A DNA stretch of 64,000 nt, from assembly GCF_029227915.1 (NCBI RefSeq), contig NC_079884.1, forward strand, positions 6,698,001 through 6,762,000, in the 5' to 3' direction. Origin of the DNA: Hydractinia symbiolongicarpus. Taxonomy: Eukaryota; Cnidaria; Hydrozoa; Anthoathecata; Hydractiniidae. The translations under genes and the position numbers were made by a program. This document shows, in pieces, positions 1-9,194 of the stretch. Every line of letters starts with the position of its first letter. Position 1 is the stretch's first letter. The notes below the pieces were generated by a model that searched no databases, was not told the origin of the DNA, and worked only from the letters and a program-made list of their open reading frames with translations.

Positions 1-373
1 AGAATGTTTTTTCTTGGAGTCCATTTGTGTCATTTATCACATTGATCAGGTCACGGTCCAAATTTAGGTCAATTAAGTCCCACAGTTAATTGTTTCACTG
101 TTAAAAGCGATGGAAACTAGTAATATCAGATAAGTATCGCTAAATACAAGTTGGTACGAATATGTGACCCAACCGTTGAAACTCAAATGGACTGACACCG
201 TTAAAAAGTCAATGAAATGTAGTTTTTGAAACTGTCGCTATTTCTTCAGCGCGCAATAACGGATAGGATTGGTCCCACAGCAAAGAACGACTTATTTATC
301 TAATTTTTTAAATAAAGCGCTACCACAGCGCCCAGTGTAATCGCTGATTTCCGGCAGTCATTTCATATTAAGA
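1..373. repeat. Representative satellite monomer with internal map
   Basis: This monomer serves as the reference map. It has a T-run at 7-12, a variable head block at about 22-60 (here the P type, with TTTGTGTCATTTATC), the motif GTCCCACAG at 77-85 and again at 272-280, and TCGCT at 137-141, 235-239 and 341-345. CCGTT occurs at 173-177 and 198-202, a GAAATGTAGTTTTTGAAAC box spans 214-232, and a GC-rich alternating GCGCGC-like segment lies near 248-256. A short perfect inverted repeat occupies 317-331 (arms GCGCT and AGCGC, loop ACCAC). The end block at about 346-373 varies between GATTTCCGG...CACGTCAAATT and GAGTTTCGG...CATTTCATATT forms across the array. The best conserved parts are the 214-240, 270-285 and 317-345 intervals. 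Confidence 0.95.
317..331. repeat. Conserved short inverted repeat, once per monomer
   Basis: GCGCT-ACCAC-AGCGC is a perfect 5 bp stem with a 5 nt loop. It is shown here in the first monomer and kept in most of the others at the same phase. Variants weaken it in some subtypes: CAACGCCC in the right arm (for example 3676), GCTAGTACAGCGACC (for example 38,199), ACGCTACCACAGAGCCC (51,977). Short dyads recur in many satellites; a structural role is only inferred. Confidence 0.7.
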
Positions 374-1864
374 AGAATTTTTTTTTTGGAGTCCAATTGT
401 CTCACTTTTACATTTATAAGGTCACAGTCCATAATCAGTTCAATTAAGACCCACAGTCAATCGTTTCACTGTTAAAAGCCATACAACCTAGTAATATCAG
501 AAAAATATCGCTAAATACATGTTGGTACGAATATGTGACCCAACCATTGAAACTCAAACCGACTGACACCGTTAAAAAGTTAATGAAATGTAGTTTTTGA
601 AACTGTCGCTATTTCTTCTGCACGCGATAACGGATAGGACTGGTCCCACAGTAAAGAACGACTTATTTATCTAAATTTTTAAATGAAGCGCTACCACAGC
701 GCCCAGTGTAATCGCTGATTTCCGGAAATCACGTCAAATTAAGAAAAAAGTTTTTCCTTGGGGTCCAATTTTCTCATTTATCACATTTATCACGTCACAG
801 TCGAAAGTTAGTTCAATTAAGTGCCACAGTCAATCGTTTCATTGTTAAAAGCGATGCAACGTAGTATTCTCCGAAATTTATCGCTAAATACATGTTGGTA
901 CCAATACGTGACACAACCGTTGTAACTGAAACGGACTGAAACCGTTAGAAAGTCAATGAAATGTAGTTTTTGAAACTGTCGCTATTTCTTCAGCGCGCGA
1001 TAAGGGCTAAGATTGGTCCCACAGTAAAAAAATGACTTGTTAATCTAAAGTTTTAAATGAAGCGCTACCACAGCACCCAGTGTAATCGCTGAGTTTCGGC
1101 AATCATTTCATATTAAGAAGAATGTTATTTCTTGGAGTCTAATTGTCTCACTTTCACATTTATAAGGTCACAGTCCATAATCAGTTCAATTAAGTCCCAC
1201 AGTCAATGGTTTCACTGTTAAAAGCCATACAACCTTGTAATATCAGATAAATATCGCTAAATCTATGTTCGTACGAATATGTGACCCAAATGTTGTAACT
1301 TAAACGGATTGACACCGTTAGAAAGTCAATGAAATGTAGTTTTTGAAACTTTCGCAATTTCTTCAGCGCGCGATAACGGACAGGATTGGTCCCACAGTAA
1401 AGAACGACTTATTTATCTAATTTTTTTAAGTGAAGCGCTACCACAGCGCCCAGGGTAATCGCTGACTTCCGGCAATCATGTCAAATTAAGAAGAACTATA
1501 TTTTTGTAGTGCATTTGTGTCATTTATGACATTGATCAGGTCACTGTCCAAATTTAGTTCAATTAAGTTCCACAGTCAATCGTTTCACTGTTAAAAGCGA
1601 TGCAAACTAGTAATATCAGATAAATATCGCTAAATACATGTTGGTACGAATATGTGACCCAACTATTGAAACTCAAACGGATTGACACCGTTAGAAAGTC
1701 AATGAAATGTAGTTTTTGAAACTGTCGCAATATCTTCAGCGCGCGATAACGGACAGGTTTGGTCCTACAGTAAAGAACGACTTTTTTATCTAATTTTTTT
1801 AAGTGAAGCGCTACCACAACGCCCAGTGTAATCGCTGATTTCCGGCAATCATGTCAAATTAAGA

Positions 1865-3354
1865 AGAATTTTTTTTTTGGAGAGCATTTGTGTCTTTTAT
1901 GACATTGATCAGGTCACGGTCCAAATTTAGTTCAATTAAGTCCCTCAGTCAATCGTTTCACTGTTAAAAGCGATGCAAACTAGAAATATCAGATAAATAT
2001 CGCTAAATACATGTTGGTACGAATATGTGACCCAACCGTTGGAACTCAAATGGACTGACACCGTTAAAAAGTCAATGAAATGTAGTTTTTGAAACTGTCG
2101 CTACTTCTTCAGCGCGCGATAAAGGCTAGGATTGGTCCCACAGTAAAAAATGACTTTTTTATTTCAATTTTTAATTGAAACGCTACCACAGCGCCCAGTG
2201 TAATCGCTGAGTTTCGGAAATCATTTCATATTAAGAAGAATGTTATTTCTTGGTGTCCAATTGTCTCACTTTTACATTTATAAGGTCACAGTCCACAATC
2301 AGTTAAATTAAGTCCCACAGTCAATCGTTTCACTGTTAAAAGCGATGCGAACTAGTAAAATCAGATAAATATCGCTAAATATATGTTCGTACGAATATGT
2401 GACCCAACCGTTGTAACTCAAACGGATTGACACCGTTAGAAAGTCAATGAAATGTAGTTTTTGAAACTGTCGCTATTTCTTCAGCGCGCGATAACGGACA
2501 GGATTGGTCCCACAGTAAAGAACGACTTATTTATCTATTTTTTTTAAGTGAAGCGCTACCACAGCGCCCAGTGTAATTGCTGATGTTCGGCCATCATGTC
2601 AAATTAAGAAGAAATTTTTTTTTGGAGTCCATTTGTGTCATTTATGACATTGATCAGGTCACAGTCCAATTTTAGTTCAATTAAGTCCCACAGTTAATCG
2701 TTTTACTGTTAAAAACGATGCAAACTAGTAATATCAGATAAATATCGCTAAATACATGTTGGTACGAATATGTGACCCAACCGTTGAAACTCAAACGGAT
2801 TGACACCGTTAGAAAGTCAATGAAATGTAGTTTTTGAAACTGTCGCTATTTCTTCAGCGCGCGATAACGGCTAGGATTTGTCCCACAGTAAAAAATGACT
2901 TTTTTATCTTAATTTTTAATTAAAGCGCTACCACAGCGCCCAGTGTAATCGCTAAGTTTCGGCAATCATTTCATATTAAGAAGAATGTTATTTCTTGGAG
3001 TCCAATTGTCTCACATTCACATTTATAAGGTCACAGTCCATAATCAGTTCAATTAAGTTCCACAGTCAATCGTTTCACTGTTAAAAGCGATGCAAACTAG
3101 TAAAATCAGATAAATATCGCTAAATATATGTTCGTACGAATATGTGACCCAACCGTTGTAACTCAAACGGATTGACACCGTTAGAAAGTCAATGAAATGT
3201 AGTTTTTGAAACTGACGCTATATCTTCAGCGCGCGATAACGGACAGGATTGGTCCAACAGTAAAAAACGACTTATTTATCTAATTTTTTTAAGTGAAGCG
3301 CTACCACAGCGCCCAGTGTAATCGCTGAGTTCCGGCAATCATGTCAAATTAAGA
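1865..3354. repeat. Dimer HOR, 745 bp, two copies
   Basis: Monomers at 1865 and 2610 have the P head with TTTATGACATTGATC. Monomers at 2237 and 2982 have the Q head and share AGTAAAATCAG and AAATATATGTTCGTACG, a linked pair of variants. The P-Q pair therefore repeats once at 745 bp. Divergence between copies is visible (for example GGAGAGCATTT near 1880 against GGAGTCCATTT near 2625), so this dimer is older or less homogenised than the 1488 bp HOR to its right. Confidence 0.8.
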
Positions 3355-3565
3355 AGAATGTTATTTCTTGGAGTCCAATTTCCTCATTTATCACATTTAT
3401 CTGGTCACAGTCCAAAGTTAGTTCAATTAAATCCAACAGTCAATCGTTTCACTGTTAAAAGCGATGCAACCTAGTATTATCAGATAAATATCGCTAAATA
3501 CATGTTGGTACGAATATGTGACCCAACCGTTGAAACTCAAACGGACTGACACCGTTAGAAAGTCT

Positions 3566-6500
3566 ATGAAATGTAGTTTTTGAAACTGTTGCTATTTTTT
3601 CAGCGCGCGATAACGGGTAGGATTGGTCCCACAGTAAAGAACGACTTATTTATCTAAATTTTTAAATAAAGCGCTACCACAACGCCCAGTGTAATCGGTG
3701 AGTTGCGGCAATCATGTCAAATTAAGAAGAATGTTATTTCTTGGAGTCCAATTTCCTCATTTATCACATTTATCAGGTCACACTCCAAAGTTAGTTCAAT
3801 TAAATCCCACAGTCAATTGTTTCACTGTTAAAAGCGATGCAACCTAGTAATATCAGATAAATATCGCTAAATACATGTTGGTACGAATATGTGACCCAAC
3901 CGTTGAAACTGAAACGGACTGACACCGTTAGAAAGTCAATGAAATGTAGTTTGTGAAACTGTCGCTATTTCTTCAGCGCGCGATAACAGCTAGGATTGGT
4001 CCCACAGTAAAAAATGACTTTTTTATCTTAACTTTTAATTGAAGCGCTACCACAGCGCCCAGTGTAATCGCTGAGTTTCGGCAATCATTTCATATTAAGA
4101 AAAATGTTATTTCTTGGACTCCAATTGCCTGACTTTCACATTTATAAGGTCACAGTCCATAATCAGTTCAATTAAGTCCCACAGTCAATGGTTTCACTGT
4201 TAAAAGCGATGCAACCTAGTAATATCAGATAAATATCGCTAAATACATGTTGGTACGAATGTGTGACACAACTGTTGAAATTCAAACGAACTGTCACCGT
4301 TAGAAAGTTAATGAAATGTAGTTTTTGAAACTGTCGCTATTTCTTCAGCGCGCGATAACGGCTAGGATTTGTTCCACAGTAAAAAATGACTTTTTTATCT
4401 TAATTTTTAATTGAAGCGCTACCACAGCGCCCAGTGTAATCGCTGAGTTTCGGCAATCATTTCATATTAAGAAGAATGTTACTTCTTGGAGTCCAATTGT
4501 CTCACTTTCACATTTATAAGGTCACAGTCCATAATCAGTTCAATTAAGTCCCACAGTCAATGGTTTCACTGTTAAAAGCCATACAACCTAGTAATATCAG
4601 AAAAATATCGCTAAATACATGTTGGTACGAAGATGTGACCAAACCGTTGTAACCCAAACGAATTGACACCGTTCGAAAGTCAATGAAATGTAGTTTTTGA
4701 AACTGTCGCTATTTTTTCAGCGCGCGATGACGGGTAGGATTGGTCCCACAGTAAAGAACGACTTATTTATCTAAATTTTTAAATGAAGCGCTCCAACAGC
4801 GTTCAGTGTAATCGCTGATTTCCGGCAATCACGTCAAATTAAGAAGAATTTTTTTTCTTGGAGTCCAATTGTCTCGCTTTTACATTTATAAGGTCACATC
4901 CATAATCAGTTCAATTAAGTCCCACAGTCAGTCGTTTCACTGTTAAAAGCCATACAACCTAGAAATATCAGAAAAATATCGCTAAAAACATGTTGGTACG
5001 AATATGTGACCCAACCGTTGTAACTCAAATGGACTGACACCGTTAGAAAGTCAATGAAATGTAGTTTTTGAAACTGTTGCTATTTTTTCAGCGCGCGATA
5101 ACGGGTAGGATTGGTCCCACAGTAAAGAACGACTTATTTATCTAAATTTTTAAATAAAGCGCTACCACAACGCCCAGTGTAATCGGTGAGTTGCGGCAAT
5201 CATGTCAAATTAAGAAGAATGTTATTTCTTGGAGTCCAATTTCCTCATTTATCACATTTATCAGGTCACACTCCAAAGTTAGTTCAATTAAATCCCACAG
5301 TCAATTGTTTCACTGTTAAAAGCGATGCAACCTAGTAATATCAGATAAATATCGCTAAATACATGTTGGTACGAATATGTGACCCAACCGTTGAAACTGA
5401 AACGGACTGACACCGTTAGAAAGTCAATGAAATGTAGTTTGTGAAACTGTCGCTATTTCTTCAGCGCGCGATAACAGCTAGGATTGGTCCCACAGTAAAA
5501 AATGACTTTTTTATCTTAATTTTTAATTGAAGCGCTACCACAGCGCCCAGTGTAATCGCTGAGTTTCGGCAATCATTTCATATTAAGAAAAATGTTATTT
5601 CTTGGACTCCAATTGCCTGACTTTCACATTTATAAGGTCACAGTCCATAATCAGTTCAATTAAGTCCCACAGTCAATGGTTTCACTGTTAAAAGCGATGC
5701 AACCTAGTAATATCAGATAAATATCGCTAAATACATGTTGGTACGAATGTGTGACACAACTGTTGAAATTCAAACGAACTGTCACCGTTAGAAAGTTAAT
5801 GAAATGTAGTTTTTGAAACTGTCGCTATTTCTTCAGCGCGCGATAACGGCTAGGATTTGTTCCACAGTAAAAAATGACTTTTTTATCTTAATTTTTAATT
5901 GAAGCGCTACCACAGCGCCCAGTGTAATCGCTGAGTTTCGGCAATCATTTCATATTAAGAAGAATGTTACTTCTTGGAGTCCAATTGTCTCACTTTCACA
6001 TTTATAAGGTCACAGTCCATAATCAGTTCAATTAAGTCCCACAGTCAATGGTTTCACTGTTAAAAGCCATACAACCTAGTAATATCAGAAAAATATCGCT
6101 AAATACATGTTGGTACGAAGATGTGACCAAACCGTTGTAACCCAAACGAATTGACACCGTTCGAAAGTCAATGAAATGTAGTTTTTGAAACTGTCGCTAT
6201 TTTTTCAGCGCGCGATGACGGGTAGGATTGGTCCCACAGTAAAGAACGACTTATTTATCTAAATTTTTAAATGAAGCGCTCCAACAGCGTTCAGTGTAAT
6301 CGCTGATTTCCGGCAATCACGTCAAATTAAGAAGAATTTTTTTTCTTGGAGTCCAATTGTCTCGCTTTTACATTTATAAGGTCACATCCATAATCAGTTC
6401 AATTAAGTCCCACAGTCAGTCGTTTCACTGTTAAAAGCCATACAACCTAGAAATATCAGAAAAATATCGCTAAAAACATGTTGGTACGAATATGTGACCC

Positions 6501-7183
6501 AACCGTTGTAACTCAAATGGACTGACACCGTTAGAAAGTCAATGAAATGTAGTTTTTGAAACTGTTGCTATTTTTTCAGCGCGCGATAACGGGTAGGATT
6601 GGTCCCACAGTAAAGAACGACTTATTTATCTAAATTTTTAAATAAAGCGCTACCACAACGCCCAGTGTAATCGGTGAGTTGCGGCAATCATGTCAAATTA
6701 AGAAGAATGTTATTTCTTGGAGTCCAATTTCCTCATTTATCACATTTATCAGGTCACACTCCAAAGTTAGTTCAATTAAATCCCACAGTCAATTGTTTCA
6801 CTGTTAAAAGCGATGCAACCTAGTAATATCAGATAAATATCGCTAAATACATGTTGGTACGAATATGTGACCCAACCGTTGAAACTGAAACGGACTGACA
6901 CCGTTAGAAAGTCAATGAAATGTAGTTTGTGAAACTGTCGCTATTTCTTCAGCGCGCGATAACAGCTAGGATTGGTCCCACAGTAAAAAATGACTTTTTT
7001 ATCTTAATTTTTAATTGAAGCGCTACCACAGCGCCCAGTGTAATCGCTGAGTTTCGGCAATCATTTCATATTAAGAAAAATGTTATTTCTTGGACTCCAA
7101 TTGCCTGACTTTCACATTTATAAGGTCACAGTCCATAATCAGTTCAATTAAGTCCCACAGTCAATGGTTTCACTGTTAAAAGC
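3566..7183. repeat. Tetramer HOR, 1488 bp, ~2.4 nearly identical copies
   Basis: Markers recur at exactly 1488 bp: GGTGAGTTGCGG at 3697, 5185 and 6673; GGACTCCAATTGCCTGAC near 4116, 5604 and 7092; GTGTGACACAACTG near 4261 and 5749. In monomer phase the copies are 3728-5215, 5216-6703 and 6704 onward (partial). The left edge is a substitution at 3565 against 5053; the right edge is where the third copy switches to AAGCCATACAACC near 7183. Reading copy 1 against copy 2, the only difference I saw is C at 4032 against T at 5520. Such near identity against a background of diverged monomers means very recent tandem amplification, or an assembly artefact that needs excluding. Confidence 0.93.
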
Positions 7184-7589
7184 CATACAACCTAGTAATA
7201 TCAGAAAAATATCGCTAAATACATGTTGGTACGAATATGTGACCCAACCGTTGTAAGTCAACCGGATTGACACCGTTAGAAAGTCAATGAAATGTAGTTT
7301 TTGAAACTGTCGCTATTTTTTCAGCGCGCGATAACGGGTAGGATTGGTCCCACAGTAAAGAACGACTTATTTATCTAAACTTTTTAATGAAGCGCTACCA
7401 CAGCACCCAGTGTAATCGCTGATTTCCGGCAATCATGTCAAATTAAGAAGAACTTTTTCTTTGGAGTTCATTTGTGTCATTTATCACATTGATCAGGTCA
7501 CTGTCCAAATTTAGTTCAATTAAGTCCCACAGTCAATCGTTTCACTGTTAAAAGCCACACAACCTAGTAATATCAGAAAAATGTCGCTA

Positions 7590-8403
7590 AATACATGTTG
7601 GTACGAATGTGTGACACAACTGTTGAAATTCAAACGAACTGTCATCGTTAGAAAGTTAATGAAATGTAGTTTTTGAAACTGTCGCTATTTCTTCAGCGCG
7701 CGATAACGGCTAGGATTGGTTCCACAGTAAAAAATGACTTTTTTATCTTAATTTTTAATTGAAGCGCTACCACAGCGCCCAGTGTAATCGCTGAGTTTCG
7801 GCAATCATTTCATATTAAGAAGAATGTTACTTCTTGGAGTCCAATTGTCTCACTTTCACATTTATAAGGTCACAGTCCATAATCAGTTCAATTAAGTCCC
7901 ACAGTCAATGGTTTCACTGTTAAAAGCCATACAACCTAGTAATATCAGAAAAATATCGCTAAATACATGTTGGTACGAAGATGTGACCAAACCGTTGTAA
8001 CCCAAACGAATTGACACCGTTCGAAAGTCAATGAAATGTAGTTTTTGAAACTGTCGCTATTTTTTCAGCGCGCGATGACGGGTAGGATTGGTCCCACAGT
8101 AAAGAACGACTTATTTATCTAAATTTTTAAATGAAGCGCTACAACAGCGCCCAGTGTAATCGCTGATTTCCGGCAATCACGTCAAATTAAGAAGAATTTT
8201 TTTCTTGGAGTCCAATTGTTTCGCTTTTACATTTATAAGGTTACATCCATAATCAGTTCAATTAAGTCCCACAGTCAGTCGTTTCACTGTTAAAAGCCAT
8301 ACAACCTAGAAATATCAGAAAAATATTGCTAAAAACATGTTGGTACGAATATGTGACCCAACCGTTGTAACTCAAACGGACTGACACCGTTAGAAAGTCA
8401 ATG
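7590..8403. repeat. Degraded extra copy of the 1488 bp HOR, shifted one monomer
   Basis: From about 7590 the sequence again follows the tetramer HOR, but at an offset of 1860 bp (five monomers) from copy 2: GTGTGACACAACTG at 7609 against 5749, GAATGTTACTTCTTGG near 7824 against 5964, ATGTGACCAAACC at 7981 against 6121. An extra P-head monomer (starting near 7447) is interposed. Several substitutions separate it from the tight copies (GTCATCGTT near 7641, GGATTGGTTCC near 7714, GCTACAACAGCGCCC near 8138), so it split off before the last amplification. Confidence 0.82.
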
Positions 8404-9194
8404 AAGTGTAGTTTTTGAAATTGTCTCTACTGCTTCAGCGCGGGATAACGGCTAGGATTGGTCCCACAGTAAGAAATGACTTATTTATCTAAATTTTTAA
8501 ATGAAGCGCTACCACAGCGCCCAGTGTAATCGCTGATTTCCGGCAATCACGTGAAATTAGGAAGAATGTTTTTTCTTGGAGTCCAATTGTCTCATTTATC
8601 ACATTTATCAGGGCACAGTCCAAAGTTAGTTCAATTAAATCCCACATTCAATGGTTTCACTGTTAAAAGCCATACAACCTAGTAATATCAGAAAAATATC
8701 GCTAAATACATGTTGGTACGAAGATGTGACCAAACCGTTGTAACCCAAACGAATTGACACCGTTCGAAAGTCAATGAAATGTAGTTTTTGAAACTGTCGC
8801 TATTTTTTCAGCGCGCGATGACGGGTAGGATTGGTCCCACAGTAAAGAACGACTTATTTATCTAAATTTTTAAATGAAGCGCTACAACAGCGCCCAGTGT
8901 AATCGCTGATTTCCGGCAATCATTTCATATTAAGAAGAATGTTACTTCTTGGAGTCCAATTTTCTCACTTTCACATTTATAAGGTCACAGTCCATAATCA
9001 GTTCAATTAAGTCCCACAGTCAATGGTTTCACTGGTAAAAGCCATACAACCTAGTAATATCAGAAAAATATCGCTAAATACATGTTGGTACGAAGATGTG
9101 ACCCAACGGTTGTAACCCAAATGAATTGACACTGTTCAAAAGTCAATGAAATGTAGTTTTTGAAACTGTCGCTATTTTTTTAGCGCGCGATAAC
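8404..9194. repeat. Mixed monomers, tail-S and R-head types
   Basis: A tail-S segment (GAAGTGTAG, GAAATTGTCTCTACTGCTTC, GCGGGATAACGG, AGTAAGAAATGAC) lies at about 8404-8480 and is followed by an R head (TCTCATTTATCACATTTATC) at about 8590. GAAGATGTGACCAAACC recurs at about 8721, 743 bp after its copy at 7978, and a diverged version follows near 9096. The pattern is a weak dimer relation with strong local mosaicism. Confidence 0.7.

Larger units (their letters stand above)
1..1864. repeat. Diverged single monomers at left edge
   Basis: Five monomers (1, 374, 744, 1119, 1492) carry head types P, Q, R, Q and P in turn. They differ from one another at many sites and show no clear multi-monomer period inside this stretch. 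The copy at 744 has several private changes (AAAAAAG at its start, CACGTCACAGTCG in the head, TATTCTCCG mid-monomer). The monomer at 1119 carries GTTCGTACG, a variant otherwise seen in the two monomers at 2237 and 2982, which links it to the dimer block that follows. Confidence 0.85.

Noticed and set aside
240-266. CENP-B box-like sequence around the GCGCGCGATAACGGG segment
   Set aside because: The ending resembles the CGGG half, but TTCG is absent (TTCAG instead) and the required A before the CGGG half is not in place.
240-285. tRNA-like A/B box or SINE origin for GGATTGGTCCCACAG
   Set aside because: It does not fit the B-box pattern GGTTCGANNCC and no A box or cloverleaf is present.
317-331. 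Rho-independent-type terminator from the GCGCT/AGCGC dyad
   Set aside because: The stem is only 5 bp, no T-run follows it, and there is no transcription unit.
1-373. Relationship to primate alpha satellite (171 bp) or the Drosophila 1.688 (359 bp) family
   Set aside because: Similar size class only in the second case; I see no shared sequence words with what I know of either family.
372-395. T6-T11 run variation at monomer starts as a functional microsatellite
   Set aside because: Length varies copy to copy as expected from homopolymer slippage or sequencing error, with no consistent pattern by subtype apart from the separate T9 marker.
394-425. TATA-box-like TTTATAAGG in Q heads as a promoter
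   Set aside because: It is part of a haplotype block present in dozens of monomers, with no downstream gene or initiator; AT-rich chance match.
1563-1817. 84-codon open frame on the minus strand
   Set aside because: It lies wholly inside satellite monomers, equivalent frames are closed in most other copies, and it has no recognisable domain or start context.
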